Below, one piece after another: positions 32,672 to 43,183 of a stretch of DNA of 64,000 nucleotides. Below the pieces are notes generated by a model. That model was not told where the DNA came from. It did no database searches and saw only the letters and a program-made list of their open reading frames with translations. The stretch lies in assembly GCF_002804245.1 (NCBI RefSeq), contig NZ_CP024968.1, forward strand, positions 124,001 to 188,000. The letters are read 5' to 3'. Within the stretch, counting starts at the first letter, position 1. Every line of letters starts with the position of its first letter. The DNA is from Mesoplasma coleopterae. GTDB lineage: Bacteria; Bacillota_I; Bacilli_A; Mycoplasmatales; Mycoplasmataceae. Both the position numbers and the translations under genes were made by a program.

Positions 32672-32709
32672 ATAATAGAATAGACATATAAAAAACATAA
32701 GGAGTACAA

Positions 32710-34395
32710 ATGGTTTTTGATAAAAATAACAAAGTTTATGGTGAATGAATAAATAACCAAAAATTGGATGATGAGTTGAAAAGCCTTTTAGTAAATGCTA
32801 CTGATGATGAATTGCATGCAGCATTTGAAGGAATAGAGTTAGAATTTGGAACAGCAGGTATAAGAGGTATTCTTGGAGCAGGACCTGGAAGATTTAACGT
32901 TTACACTGTTAAAAAAGTTACTATTGCATTTGCAGAATTATTAAAACAAAATTACCCAAATAGGTTGAATGATGGAATAGTTGTTGGTCATGATAACCGT
33001 CATAATTCTAAACAGTTTGCAAAAGTTGTAGCCGAAGTTTTATCAAGCTTTGGGATTAAAGCATATTTATTTAAAGAAAATGAAATGATGCCTACACCTG
33101 TTGTTTCATACGCAACTAAATTTTTAAACTGTATTGGAGGTATTGTAATAACAGCATCACATAATCCTTCAGAATATAACGGTTATAAAATATATGATCC
33201 ATACGGATGTCAATTGCAAGATGAGCAAACAGCAGTTATTGCTAAAAGAATGGATGAAATATCAGATATATTAAGTTGAGATTATGAAGTTAATAATTCC
33301 TTAATTGAAGTAGTTAATGAAGAAGTTATTAACAGTTATGTAGATATGATAAAGAACCTAGAATTTTATAAAAATGAACAAAACTCTAAAAAAGATTTAA
33401 AAATTATTTTTAGTGCTGTAAATGGAACAGGCACTAAATTTACCCCAAAAATATTACGTGAATCAGGATATGATGTTATTGAAGTTGAAGAACATGCGTT
33501 TGAAGATGAAACATTTAAGAATGTTGTAAATCCAAATCCAGAATTTGATCCAGCTTGAAAAATACCTCTTGAATATGGTGTTAAACATGATGCAGATATT
33601 ATCATCATGAATGATCCTGATGCAGACAGATTTGGTATGGCTATTAAACATAATGGAGAATTTATTAGATTAGATGGAAATCAAACTGGGCCAATATTAA
33701 TTGATTGAAAATTATCTAATTTAAAACGATTGAATAGCTTTCCAAAAAATCCAGCTTTATACTCAAGCTTTGTAACAAGTGATTTAGGTGATAGAATTGC
33801 TAATGAAAAATATGGAGTTAATATTGTAAAAACCTTAACTGGCTTTAAATGAATGGGAAGAGAAATTGCAAAAGAAGTAGATAATGGATTAAATTTTGTA
33901 TTTGCTTATGAAGAAAGTTATGGCTACGTTATTGATGACTCAGCTAGAGATAAAGATGGAATACAAGCTTCAATTTTAATTGCAGAAGCTGCTTGATTTT
34001 ATAAGAAACAAAATAAGACATTAGTAGATTACTTAGAAGACTTATTTAAAGAAATGGGTGCATATTACACTTTCACTTTAAATCTAAACTTCAAACCTGA
34101 AGAGAAGAAACTAAAAATTGAACCATTAATGAAATCATTAAGATCAACACCATTAACTGATATAGCTGATTTAAAAGTTGTTAATATTGAAGATTACATT
34201 GACGGTATGTACAACATGCCTGGTCAGGACTTATTAAAATTTTATTTAGAAGATAAATCTTGATTTGCTGTTCGTCCAAGCGGAACAGAACCAAAATTAA
34301 AAATATATTTTATTGGAGTTGGTGAAACTGTGGAAGCAGCCAAAGTTAAAGTTGATAAAATTATTGAAGAACTAAAAATAAAAATGAATATTTAG
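32710..34395 (+). CDS. pgm: Phosphopentomutase/phosphoglucomutase (alpha-D-phosphohexomutase family)
   Basis: The enzyme shifts a phosphate between C1 and the terminal carbon of a sugar phosphate. The 561-residue protein is of the PGM2-like group. The phosphoserine loop is [13 protein letters not shown] (Ser150), the metal loop DPDADRFG has Asp302, 304 and 306, the sugar loop is EESYGY (about 402-407), and the phosphate loop is [12 protein letters not shown] near 522-533. Its place directly before deoC and divergent from deoA argues for a role in turning deoxyribose-1-phosphate into deoxyribose-5-phosphate. Glucose-phosphate conversion is an additional possibility. Several TGA codons encode Trp. 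Confidence 0.9.
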
Positions 34396-34405
34396 GAGAA
34401 AAGAA

Positions 34406-35068
34406 ATGAAACTAAACAAATATATTGATCACACACTGTTAAAACAGGATGCAACAAAAGCTGAAATCAAACAATTATGTGATGAAGCAATCGAATATGA
34501 TTTTGCAACAGTATGTGTTAATTCATACTGAACAAGCTATTGTAATGATTTATTAAAAGGAACTAATGTTGGAATTACTAATGTTGTCGGTTTTCCATTA
34601 GGAGCATGTACAACTGCTACAAAAGCTTTTGAAGTAACAGAAGCAATTAAAAATGGTGCAACTGAAATTGATATGGTATTAAATATTGGTGCTTTAAAAG
34701 ATAAAAATTATGAATTAGTTTTAGAAGATATGAAAGCTGTTAAAAAAGCAGCTGGATCACATGTCGTAAAATGTATCATGGAAAATTGTTTACTAACAAG
34801 AGAAGAAATCATAAAAGCCTGTGAAATAGCTGTTGAAGCTGGATTAGAATTTGTTAAAACATCAACAGGGTTCTCAAAATCAGGTGCAACATTTGAAGAC
34901 GTTAAATTAATGAAATCAGTTGTTAAAGATAATGCTTTAGTTAAAGCTGCTGGTGGAGTTAGAACATTTGATGATGCTCAAAAAATGATTGAAGCAGGTG
35001 CTGATCGCTTGGGTACAAGTGGTGGTGTTGCTATTATTAAAGGTGAAGAAAACAACGCAAGTTACTAA
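34406..35068 (+). CDS. deoC: Deoxyribose-phosphate aldolase
   Basis: DeoC splits deoxyribose-5-phosphate into acetaldehyde and glyceraldehyde-3-phosphate, the last step in deoxynucleoside breakdown. The 220-residue TIM barrel has the Schiff-base Lys151 in EFVKTSTGF, the proton-relay Lys180 in [10 protein letters not shown], and the N-terminal [12 protein letters not shown] motif. Its length is typical. It starts 10 bases after the mutase gene with ribosome binding site TAGGAGA and ends inside a terminator hairpin. Glyceraldehyde-3-phosphate then enters glycolysis. Confidence 0.96.
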
Positions 35069-35088
35069 AACTAGCGTTGTTTTATTTT
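35049..35088 (+). terminator. Rho-independent terminator after deoC
   Basis: AAAACAACGC (35049-35058) pairs with GCGTTGTTTT (35074-35083), followed by ATTTTG. The stem begins inside the last codons of deoC. Confidence 0.8.
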
Positions 35089-35120
35089 GCTCATTTTTTA
35101 TTAAAAATTGGCAAAAAGGC

Positions 35121-35146
35121 AGCTAAAAGAACATTATATTTTAGCT
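35121..35146. repeat. Inverted repeat upstream of the S10 operon promoter
   Basis: AGCTAAAA (35121-35128) and TTTTAGCT (35139-35146) are perfect complements with a 10-base loop. AAAAGAACATT occurs twice as a direct repeat, at 35125-35135 and 35158-35168. On the minus strand the hairpin is followed by GCCTTTTT, but no minus-strand gene ends here. The role is unknown. Confidence 0.5.
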
Positions 35147-35172
35147 AAAGTTTATTAAAAAGAACATTTTAG

Positions 35173-35201
35173 TTGATTTTATAAAGGTCATAGAATATAA
35201 T
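35173..35201 (+). promoter_or_regulatory. Main promoter of the S10 ribosomal operon
   Basis: TTGATT (35173-35178) and TATAAT (35196-35201) are separated by 17 bases. The leader to rpsJ is about 80 bases and contains GTGTG/CACAC and ACAAC/GTTGT pairings that overlap each other. Confidence 0.65.
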
Positions 35202-35290
35202 ATTTTAGCATGTGTATTTTGTGTGCTCATTTACAACACACCGGTAAGGGTTGTTGATGAATGAAAAAATTATTAAAAATGGAGGTTACA

Positions 35291-35599
35291 ATGGCAGAAC
35301 AAAAAATGAGAATAAAATTAAAAGGCTATGATCACGCAATCATTGATCAAAGCATTTCAAAAATTATTGAAGCTGCTGAAGGAACTGGGGCAAAGGTTAG
35401 AGGACCTATCCCATTACCAACAGATAAACAAGTGATTACCATCTTAAGAGCTGTTCACAAGTACAAAGACTCTCGTGAACAATTCGAAATGAGAACACAC
35501 AAAAGATTATTAGAGATTTTAAATCCAACACCAACTACAATGGACGTATTAAAAAGAGTTCAATTACCAAGTGGTGTAGATATCGAAATCAAATTATAA
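35291..35599 (+). CDS. rpsJ: 30S ribosomal protein S10
   Basis: S10 is a small-subunit protein that also takes part in transcription antitermination as NusE. The 102-residue chain has [16 protein letters not shown] at the N terminus and the loop region [21 protein letters not shown] at 35291 was chosen over an in-frame ATG at 35261, because GGAGG at 35281-35285 is correctly spaced from it and family length is matched. It opens the S10 operon. Confidence 0.97.
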   Translation: MAEQKMRIKLKGYDHAIIDQSISKIIEAAEGTGAKVRGPIPLPTDKQVITILRAVHKYKDSREQFEMRTHKRLLEILNPTPTTMDVLKRVQLPSGVDIEIKL

Positions 35600-35661
35600 A
35601 AAATACAAATACAAAATTAAGTAACGAAATATACATGATTATCAATTAGGAGGATAAAAAG

Positions 35662-36378
35662 ATGAAAGGAATCTTAGGACGTAAAGTTGAAATGACTCAA
35701 GTTTTTACAGCTAACGGGAAATTAGTACCAGTTACTGTAGTTGAAGTTCAACCAAACACTATCTTACAAGTTAAAACTCTTGAAACAAATGGTTACGTTG
35801 CTACTCAATTAGGAGTATTCGACAAAAGAGAAAACTTAGTAAACAAACCTGAATTAGGACAATTCAAAAAAGCTAATTCAGTTCCTAAGCGCTTCGTAAA
35901 AGAGATCAGAAACATGGAAGGGTTTGAAGTTGGATCAGTAATTTCAGCATCAGACATTTTCGAAACTGGTCAATACGTTGACGTTACAGGAATTTCAAAA
36001 GGAAAAGGATTTGCGGGAGCAATCAAAAGACATAACTACTCAAGAGGACCAATGGCTCACGGGTCAGGTTACCACCGTGGTATCGGTTCAATGGGAGCTA
36101 TTATTAACCGTATTTTCAAATCTAAAAAAATGGCAGGTCACATGGGACATGTTAAACGTACAGTTCAAAACTTAGAAGTAATTGCAATCGATAACAACAT
36201 TATGTTAGTTAAAGGTTCAATTCCAGGACCAAACAAAGGATTTGTTACAATCAAAGCTAATGTTAAAGGTCTATCAAACACACAAGCAGCAGAATTATTA
36301 GTAAGAAACGCACCAGTAGCTACTGAAGCTCCAATCGAAGCACCAGTTGTTGAAGAAGTTGTTTCTACAGAAGAGTAA
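35662..36378 (+). CDS. rplC: 50S ribosomal protein L3
   Basis: L3 is a primary binder of 23S rRNA near the peptidyl transferase centre. The 238-residue product starts with [15 protein letters not shown] and has the conserved [20 protein letters not shown] segment (about 127-146), which includes the Gln/Met-rich loop neighbourhood. A C-terminal extension of about 30 residues, rich in Ala, Pro and Glu ([20 protein letters not shown]), goes beyond the usual about 210 residues and is acidic, unlike the rRNA-binding body. Confidence 0.97.
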   Translation: MKGILGRKVEMTQVFTANGKLVPVTVVEVQPNTILQVKTLETNGYVATQLGVFDKRENLVNKPELGQFKKANSVPKRFVKEIRNMEGFEVGSVISASDIFETGQYVDVTGISKGKGFAGAIKRHNYSRGPMAHGSGYHRGIGSMGAIINRIFKSKKMAGHMGHVKRTVQNLEVIAIDNNIMLVKGSIPGPNKGFVTIKANVKGLSNTQAAELLVRNAPVATEAPIEAPVVEEVVSTEE

Positions 36379-36391
36379 TAGGAGAACAATT

Positions 36392-37018
36392 ATGGAATTA
36401 AAAGTATTAAACGTCCAAGGACAAGAAGTTAAAACAATTTCATTAAATGATAGTGTTTGAAATGTGGCACCACATAAACAAGCTATTTATGACACTGTTA
36501 TTTCACAACAAGCTGCTTTAAGAAAAGGAACTAAAAAAACTAAAACTCGTGCTGAAGTACGTGGTGGTGGTAAAAAACCTTGAAGACAAAAAGGAACTGG
36601 ACGTGCACGTCAAGGATCAATTAGAGCACCACACTGAAGAGGTGGAGGGGTTACTTTTGGTCCAACACCTGATATTAACTACAAGAAATCAGTAAACAAA
36701 AAAGTAAGAGCATTAGCATTTAAATCAGCATTATCAATTAAAGCTAGTGAACAAAATCTTGTAATCGTTGATAAATTCGATTTCGCTAAACCATCAACAA
36801 AAGAAATGATTAGCGTAATGAAAAATTTACAAATTGATGATCAAAAAACATTAATCATTACTAAAGAAAATGAAGAATTAGTAATTAAATCTTCAAGTAA
36901 CATTAAAGGGGTAAAAACTTTACCATCAATCAAATTAAATGTATTTGATATCTTAAATGCAACTAAATTAGTTATGACAGAAGAAGCTGCAATGGCTGTT
37001 GAGGGGGTATACGCATAA
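36392..37018 (+). CDS. rplD: 50S ribosomal protein L4
   Basis: L4 lines the peptide exit tunnel and in many bacteria represses its own operon. The 208-residue chain has the extended tunnel loop with [36 protein letters not shown], near residues 50-85, including three TGA-encoded Trp. It follows rplC by 13 bases. Its stop codon overlaps the rplW start (TAATG). Autoregulation through the operon leader is known in Escherichia coli but is unproven here. Confidence 0.96.
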
Positions 37019-37302
37019 TGCATTTAACAGAAGTAATTAAAAAACCTGTGTTAACTGAAAAATCATTTTTAGGTCACGCAAACGGTGTATATACTTTCTT
37101 AGTTGACAGAAGAGCTAATAAAGTTCAAATTAAAAAAACATTCGAAGAAATCTTTGAAGTAAAAGTTGAATCAGTAAGAACAATGAACTATGACGGAAAA
37201 GAAAAAAGAATGGGTAGATTTGTCGGAAAAACAAATAACTACAAAAAAGCAATCATCACTTTAAAAGATGGTGAAACATTAGATATTTTAAGTGATTTAT
37301 AG
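37018..37302 (+). CDS. rplW: 50S ribosomal protein L23
   Basis: L23 sits at the tunnel exit and docks trigger factor and the signal recognition particle. The 94-residue protein shows the family start [13 protein letters not shown] and [23 protein letters not shown]. It overlaps rplD by one base, indicating translational coupling. A 66-base gap with a small CCTA/TAGG hairpin separates it from rplB. Confidence 0.95.
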
Positions 37303-37368
37303 AAAAAACCTAGCCCATAGGCGACAAATATTATAAATCAAAAAGAAAAAGCTATAGAAAGGGATATT

Positions 37369-38214
37369 ATGGCAATTAAAAAATATAAACCTACGACAAA
37401 CGGTCGTAGAAATATGACTAGTATTGATTACAAGGCTACTTTAACAACAAGTACTCCTGAAAAATCATTACTAGCTGCTAAAAATTCTAAAGCCGGACGT
37501 AACAACCGTGGTTTAATAACTACTCGTCACAAAGGTGGAGGACACAAACAAAAATACAGAATTATTGACTTTAAACGTAATAAAAGAGATGTTGTTGGAA
37601 CAATCGCTACAATCGAGTATGATCCAAACAGAAATGCATTTATTTGTTTAGTTAATTACTTAGATGGGGAAAAACGTTACATCTTATTTGCAAAAGGAAT
37701 GACAGTTGGAATGAAAATTGTTGCTTCAGAACATGCAGATATTAAAGTTGGAAATGCAGCTCCATTAAAAAACATTCCTGAAGGGACATTAATTCACAAC
37801 GTTGAATTAAAACCTGGAAAAGGTGGACAAATGGCTAGAAGTGCTGGAACATCAGTACAAATCTTAGGAAAAGATGATGATGGTAAGTATGTAACTTTAC
37901 GTTTAACATCTGGAGAAGTAAGAAAAGTTTTAGCTGAATGTTACGCAACAATTGGAGAAGTTGGAAACGAAGAATACAACTTAGTTAATTGAGGAAAAGC
38001 TGGACGTAACCGTTGAAGAGGTATTCGTCCAACAGTTCGTGGTTCAGTAATGAACCCTAACGATCACCCACATGGGGGAGGGGAAGGGCGTACTCCAATC
38101 GGACGTAAAAGCCCAGTTACTCCATGAGGTAAAAAAGCTCTTGGTGTTAAAACAAGAAACACTAAGAAACCATCAGAGAAACTTATTGTAAGAAAGCGTA
38201 ATGCTAAGAAATAG
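37369..38214 (+). CDS. rplB: 50S ribosomal protein L2
   Basis: L2 is essential for subunit joining and peptidyl transfer. The 281-residue chain is of typical length. Visible are the N-terminal [14 protein letters not shown], the rRNA-binding [18 protein letters not shown] (about 54-71), and the C-terminal [19 protein letters not shown] with the catalytically important His region. TGA codons from 37990 onward encode Trp, including the conserved PWGKKALG. Confidence 0.97.
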
Positions 38215-38232
38215 GGAAGGAGAATAGAAGAC

Positions 38233-38496
38233 ATGGCAAGATCATTAAAAAAAGGACCATTTGTAGACGAAAACTTATTTAAAAAAGCTGAAGTTGCAAA
38301 AGATGGAGAAGTTATAAAAACTTGATCACGTAGATCAACTATTTTCCCTGAATTCATCGGTAAAACTTTCGGAGTATACAATGGTAAAGAATTTATTCCC
38401 GTGTACGTAACAGAAGATATGGTTGGGCACAAATTAGGAGAATTTGCCCCAACTCGTAAATTCGGTGGTCACGGAGACGACAAAGGTAAGAAATAG
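38233..38496 (+). CDS. rpsS: 30S ribosomal protein S19
   Basis: S19 is located in the head of the small subunit near the A and P site tRNAs. The 87-residue product begins [18 protein letters not shown] and has the motif [41 protein letters not shown], with one TGA-encoded Trp. It lies between rplB and rplV with its own ribosome binding site GGGAAGGAG. Confidence 0.96.
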
Positions 38497-38514
38497 AAGA
38501 GGTAGGATGACAAT

Positions 38515-38853
38515 ATGGAAGCAAAAGCTTATTTAAATATGATTCGTATCTCTCCTAGAAAAGTTAGATTAGTAGCAGATACAATCAGAAACAAACCAGT
38601 TGCAGCCGCAATTGCAACATTATACAACTTAGATAAAAGATCTGCTGAGCCAGTATTAAAATTATTAAACTCAGCAATCGCAAACGCAGTTAACAATAAT
38701 GGAATGGATGCAGATAAATTATTTGTTAAAACTATTTTTGTTAACGAAGGACCAACTTTAAAACGTTTTAGACCAAGAGCTCATGGTAGAGCATACGAAA
38801 TTTTAAAAAGAACATCACACATAACAATTATTGTTAGTGATGAAAGAATATAG
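38515..38853 (+). CDS. rplV: 50S ribosomal protein L22
   Basis: L22 contributes to the narrowest part of the exit tunnel. The 112-residue chain contains the family segment [17 protein letters not shown] (about 12-28). The C-terminal hairpin region is [27 protein letters not shown], the known site of macrolide-resistance changes in other species. No anomaly is seen. Confidence 0.97.
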   Translation: MEAKAYLNMIRISPRKVRLVADTIRNKPVAAAIATLYNLDKRSAEPVLKLLNSAIANAVNNNGMDADKLFVKTIFVNEGPTLKRFRPRAHGRAYEILKRTSHITIIVSDERI

Positions 38854-38870
38854 GAAGGACGAGATAATAT

Positions 38871-39596
38871 ATGGGACAAAAAGTATCACCTAATGTTTTA
38901 CGTTTAGGAATCGTTAGAGATTGAGAAGACACTTGATATGCTGAAAAAGATCAATACGTTAAATGATTAGATCAAGATATCAAAATCCGTGAAGGAGTTC
39001 TTAAGTTATTAAAAGATGCAGCTGTATCAAAAATTAAAATTGAAAGAACAAACTCAAACATTACTTTAATCATTAGAACTGCTCGTCCAGCTATCGTGCT
39101 TGGTCAAGAAGGTAAAAACGTTTCAAATATCGCAACAGCAGTTCAAAAAATTGCTAAAGATAGAAACTTAAAAGTTGAAGTTAAAGTAATTGAAATAAAA
39201 AACCCTGATGCAGATGCAACATTAGTTGCAAGATGAATCGGAGAACAAATTACAAACCGTGCTTCATTTAGAACAGTTCAAAAATTAGCTATTAGAAAAG
39301 CTTTAAAAGCAGGAGTTAAAGGAATTAAAACTTCTGTAAGTGGACGTTTAGGTGGAGTTGAAATGGCTCGTACAGAAGGGTACATCGAAGGATCAGTACC
39401 TCTATCTACATTAAGAGCAGACATTGATTATGCTTTATATGAAGCTCCAACAACATATGGACAAATTGGTGTTAAAGTTTGAATTAACCATGGTGAAGTT
39501 ATCGGAGGTCAAAGCCAAAGAGTTTCTGAAAAAGCACCAATGAATAATGATAGAAGATTCAACAACAAAAACAACAACAGAGGGGGACGTAAATAA
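38871..39596 (+). CDS. rpsC: 30S ribosomal protein S3
   Basis: S3 lies at the mRNA entry site. The 241-residue chain has an N-terminal KH domain (about 38-105, with the loop GQEGKN) and the C-terminal domain containing [31 protein letters not shown]. The tail is a low-complexity Asn/Arg/Gly stretch. Five or more TGA codons give Trp. The stop overlaps the rplP start (TAATG). Confidence 0.97.
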
Positions 39597-40009
39597 TGTT
39601 ATTACCAAAAAGAACCAAATATCGTAAACCTCATAAAGTTAGTTTTAAAGGAAAAGCAAAAGGAGCTAAAACAATCAACTTTGGTGAATATGGATTAATG
39701 TCTCTTGACGGGGCATGAATCGATAACCGTCAAATTGAAGCAGCTCGTATTGCTATGACACGTTATATGAGACGTGATGGAAAAGTTTGAATGAGAATTT
39801 TCCCACACATTTCAATGTCAAAAAAACCTGCTGAAGTTAGAATGGGATCTGGAAAAGGGAACCCTGAAAAATGAGTAGCAGTTGTAAAAGAAGGAACAGT
39901 TATGTTTGAAATTGCTGGAGTTAGTGAAGAAACTGCAAGAGAAGCTTTACGTCTTGCAATGCACAAATTACCAGTTCGTTGCAAATTCGTTAAAAGAGGT
40001 GAAGAATAA
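39596..40009 (+). CDS. rplP: 50S ribosomal protein L16
   Basis: L16 helps position A-site tRNA. The 137-residue protein starts [23 protein letters not shown] and has the motif [43 protein letters not shown] codons encode three or more Trp. It overlaps rpsC and rpmC by one base on each side, so the three are translationally coupled. Confidence 0.97.
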
Positions 40010-40428
40010 TGGCAAATAAATTAATGGATGAAATTAGAGCGCTTTCAGTAGAACAATTATTAGAAAGAAACGAAGCTAAAAAAGCTGAGTTATTCGCATT
40101 AAAATTTCAAGCTGCTGTTGGAAGTTTAGAACAAACACACCGTATTAAAGAAATTAAAAAAGAAATTGCAAGAATTCAATTAGTAATAGCTGAGAAAGCT
40201 AAAGCTGGTGAAGAAGTAAACAAAACTGTTAAAACAAACTATAACCAAGCTGTAACTGAAGCTGAAAAAGCTGGTAAAGAAGTTAGAGCAAAACAACGTA
40301 AAATGATCGAAGAATTACAAGCACAATATGAAAACAACGGTGCAAGTAATGATGACGCTATCGCAGAAGCTATGGCTAATGCAGTAGTTGAAGAACAAAA
40401 TGATGTAAACGAAGGAGAAACTAAATAA
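40009..40428 (+). CDS. rpmC: 50S ribosomal protein L29 with long C-terminal extension
   Basis: L29 sits near the tunnel exit next to L23. The normal protein has about 65 residues; this one has 139. The conserved core is residues 1-65 ([52 protein letters not shown]). The extra half (about 66-139) is helical-looking, rich in Lys, Ala and Glu, with an acidic end ([14 protein letters not shown]). It overlaps rplP and rpsQ by one base each, so it is in frame and not a fusion caused by a lost stop. Its place at the tunnel exit suggests contact with nascent chains or membranes. Confidence 0.95.
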   Translation: MANKLMDEIRALSVEQLLERNEAKKAELFALKFQAAVGSLEQTHRIKEIKKEIARIQLVIAEKAKAGEEVNKTVKTNYNQAVTEAEKAGKEVRAKQRKMIEELQAQYENNGASNDDAIAEAMANAVVEEQNDVNEGETK

Positions 40429-40685
40429 TGGAAAGAAATAGTAGAAGAATACTAGTTGGTAAAGTTGTATCTGACAAAATGGATAAAACAATTACTGTAT
40501 TAGTTGAAACTTACAAAAACCACCCAATCTACAAAAAACGTGTTAAGTATTCTAAAAAATATAAAGCACACGACGAACAACAAATTGCTAAAATAGGGGA
40601 TAAAGTTCAAATTATGGAAACACGTCCTTTATCAAAAACAAAAAACTTCAGATTAGTAAAAGTAGTAGAAAAAGCTGTTTTATAG
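40428..40685 (+). CDS. rpsQ: 30S ribosomal protein S17
   Basis: S17 is a primary 16S rRNA binder with an OB fold. The 85-residue chain shows [45 protein letters not shown] and ends with [20 protein letters not shown]. It overlaps rpmC by one base. Confidence 0.97.
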   Translation: MERNSRRILVGKVVSDKMDKTITVLVETYKNHPIYKKRVKYSKKYKAHDEQQIAKIGDKVQIMETRPLSKTKNFRLVKVVEKAVL

Positions 40686-40698
40686 GAGATAAAGAGAT

Positions 40699-41067
40699 AT
40701 GATTCAAACATTATCAAAATTAAAAGTAGCAGATAACTCAGGTGCTAAAGAAGTTCGTGTTATTCGTAATTTAGGTGGATCAGTTAGAAAGTTTACAGGA
40801 ATTGGAGACATCATCGTTTGTTCAGTTCAATCAGCAACTCCAGGAGGAGCTGTTAAAAAAGGTCAAGTTGTTAAAGCTGTTATTGTTAGAACTACTAGAG
40901 AATTAAAAAGAGAAGATGGTACATACATCCGTTTCTCAGAAAATGCTGTAGTAATTATTAAAGAAGATAAATCTCCACGTGGAACTCGTATTTTCGGTCC
41001 AATTGCACGTGAGATTAAAGAAGCTGGATTTGCAAAAATTGCATCTTTAGCTCCAGAAGTATTATAG
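40699..41067 (+). CDS. rplN: 50S ribosomal protein L14
   Basis: L14 forms an intersubunit bridge. The 122-residue chain has the conserved [19 protein letters not shown] start and the region [18 protein letters not shown]. The C-terminal [28 protein letters not shown] is complete. Length matches the family exactly. It follows rpsQ by 13 bases with TAGGAGA as ribosome binding site. Confidence 0.97.
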
Positions 41068-41080
41068 GAGGAACCAGAGA

Positions 41081-41410
41081 ATGAGCAAATCAAAAATCTT
41101 AGTAGGTGACGTGGTTAAAGTTATCGCTGGTTCACATAAAGGTGAATTAGGACCAATCACTTGAATATCAAAAGATAAAAAATGAGTATCAGTTCAAGGA
41201 ATTAACTCTTTAAAACATGTTAAACCTTCACAAACTGACTCAGAAGGTGGAATTAAAGAAGTTCCATCAAAAATTAATTTATCAAACGTAGCATTACAAG
41301 ATCCTAAAAACAAAGATGGTATTTCAAAAGTGGGATATCAAATTGAAGATGGTAAAAAAGTTAGAATTGCAAAAAAATCTAACTCACCATTAAAAAAGGC
41401 AAGTAAATAA
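41081..41410 (+). CDS. rplX: 50S ribosomal protein L24
   Basis: L24 starts assembly of the large subunit. The 109-residue chain has the KOW motif [20 protein letters not shown] (about 8-27) and the C-terminal [10 protein letters not shown] ending. Two TGA codons encode Trp, so a standard-code reading breaks the gene. The ribosome binding site TAGGAGGA is strong. Confidence 0.95.
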
Positions 41411-41427
41411 GAAAGGGACATGAAGAA

Positions 41428-41970
41428 ATGAAATCAAGATTAGAAACTAGATATGCTGAACAAATTGCTCCTGAATTATTTAAAGAATTAGGATATAAAT
41501 CAGTAATGCAAGTTCCAAAACTTACAAAAATCGTTATTAACATGGGAGTTGGAGATGCTACAACTGATCCAAAAAAACTTGATGCAGCTGTTGTTGAATT
41601 AGAACAATTAACTGGTCAAAAACCATTAGTAACAAAAGCAAAAAAATCATTAGCTGTATTTAAATTAAGAGAAGGAATGCCAATTGGTACAAAAGTAACT
41701 TTAAGAGGGAAAAAGATGTATGACTTCTTAGACCGTCTAACAAATGTTGCATTACCACGTGTGCGTGACTTCAGAGGGGTTCCAAAAACTTCATTTGATG
41801 GATTTGGAAACTACACATTGGGAGTTAAAGAACAAATTATTTTCCCAGAAATTGATTATGATAAAGTTCAAAAATTACGCGGAATGGATATTACAATTGT
41901 AACTACTGCAAAAACAAACGAGGAAGCATACAAATTATTAGAAAAATTTGGAATGCCTTTCGCTAAATAA
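41428..41970 (+). CDS. rplE: 50S ribosomal protein L5
   Basis: L5 binds 5S rRNA and contacts P-site tRNA. The 180-residue chain is of standard length with [18 protein letters not shown] (about 31-48), [25 protein letters not shown] and [28 protein letters not shown]. No internal TGA and no anomaly is seen. Confidence 0.97.
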   Translation: MKSRLETRYAEQIAPELFKELGYKSVMQVPKLTKIVINMGVGDATTDPKKLDAAVVELEQLTGQKPLVTKAKKSLAVFKLREGMPIGTKVTLRGKKMYDFLDRLTNVALPRVRDFRGVPKTSFDGFGNYTLGVKEQIIFPEIDYDKVQKLRGMDITIVTTAKTNEEAYKLLEKFGMPFAK

Positions 41971-41989
41971 TAAAGGGGATTAGGAATAA

Positions 41990-42175
41990 ATGGCTAAAAA
42001 ATCATTAAAAGTTAAACAAGCTAAACACCAAAAGTTTGGCGTAAGAAACTACACTAGATGTAATAACTGTGGTAGACCACATGCTGTGCTTAAAAAATTT
42101 GGAATTTGTCGTCTATGCTTTAGAAAATATGCATACGAAGGTCAAATCCCAGGGATTAGAAAAGCTTCTTGATAA
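41990..42175 (+). CDS. rpsN: 30S ribosomal protein S14, zinc-binding type
   Basis: S14 belongs to the small-subunit head. The 61-residue short form has the zinc ribbon CNNC (about 24-27) and CRLC (about 40-43). The last codon is TGA, read as Trp, giving the family's conserved KASW end, followed by TAA. Under the standard code only this Trp would be lost. It is a good local proof of UGA reassignment. Confidence 0.96.
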
Positions 42176-42206
42176 TAGGAAATAGAAAGAGTAAAGGAAA
42201 TAAAAA

Positions 42207-42596
42207 ATGACAACAGACGTAATCGCAGATATGTTAACTAGAATCCGTAATGCAAACCAAAGAATGTTAAAAACTGTTAATATTCCTTCATCAAAAATGA
42301 AATTGGAAATTGCAAACATCTTAAAAGAAGAAGGATTCATTTCAAGCTTCACTGTTGAAGGTGAAGTTAAAAAAACTATTACTATTGAATTAAAATATCA
42401 AGGAAAACAAAGAGTAATCTCAGGACTTAAAAAGATCTCTAAACCAGGTCTTAGAGTTTATGCACCAGCAAACGAAATCCCACAAGTATTAAACGGTTTA
42501 GGAATTGCAATAGTTTCAACATCACAAGGAATCATGACAGGAAAACAAGCTCGTCTATCAAACATTGGTGGAGAAGTATTGGCTTTCGTCTGATAA
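42207..42596 (+). CDS. rpsH: 30S ribosomal protein S8
   Basis: S8 binds the central domain of 16S rRNA. The 129-residue chain has [16 protein letters not shown] at the start, [12 protein letters not shown]-like [16 protein letters not shown] in the middle and [22 protein letters not shown] at the end. As in rpsN the last residue is a TGA-encoded Trp directly before TAA. In other bacteria S8 represses the spc operon; that is not tested here. Confidence 0.97.
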
Positions 42597-42615
42597 TAGG
42601 AGGTAGAGGTAAAAT

Positions 42616-43158
42616 ATGTCACGTATAGGAAACAGAATTTTAACTATCCCAGCAGGTGTTGAAGTTAGTGTTGCATCAGACAACACAGTTACAGTAAAAG
42701 GGTCAAAGGGAACTTTAACTCAAAAATTCGCAGAAGTAATCACAATCAAAGTTGAAGGAGCAAGTCTTTCAACAACTAGAGCTAATGAAATTAAACATAC
42801 AAAACAATTACACGGAACAACAAACTCTTTATTACAAGGAATGTTAATTGGTGTAAGCGAAGGGTTCAAAAAAACTCTTGACATCAACGGGGTTGGATAT
42901 AGAGCAGCTTTAGCTGGAAGTAAATTAAATCTTTCACTAGGATACTCACACCCAGTTGAATACACAATTCCTCAAGGGATTGTAGTAGAATGTCCAAAAC
43001 CAACTCAAATCATTATTTCAGGTATTGATAAACAAGTTGTAGGACAAGTTGCAGCAGAAATTAGATCATACAGAAGACCAGAACCTTATAAAGGTAAAGG
43101 AATTAAGTACTCAGATGAAATCATTATTAGAAAAGAAGGGAAAGCAGCTGGTAAATAA
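42616..43158 (+). CDS. rplF: 50S ribosomal protein L6
   Basis: L6 lies near the factor-binding site. The 180-residue chain consists of two similar domains and contains the motif [20 protein letters not shown]-like (about 78-97). The C-terminal signature is [28 protein letters not shown]. Length is normal. The ribosome binding site TAGGAGG lies upstream. Confidence 0.97.
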   Translation: MSRIGNRILTIPAGVEVSVASDNTVTVKGSKGTLTQKFAEVITIKVEGASLSTTRANEIKHTKQLHGTTNSLLQGMLIGVSEGFKKTLDINGVGYRAALAGSKLNLSLGYSHPVEYTIPQGIVVECPKPTQIIISGIDKQVVGQVAAEIRSYRRPEPYKGKGIKYSDEIIIRKEGKAAGK

Positions 43159-43183
43159 TATCAGAGCTTAAGGTTATAGAATT

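Noticed and set aside
35261-35290. Ten-residue N-terminal extension of S10 from an upstream in-frame ATG
   Set aside because: The downstream ATG has a correctly spaced GGAGG and gives the family length of 102 residues.
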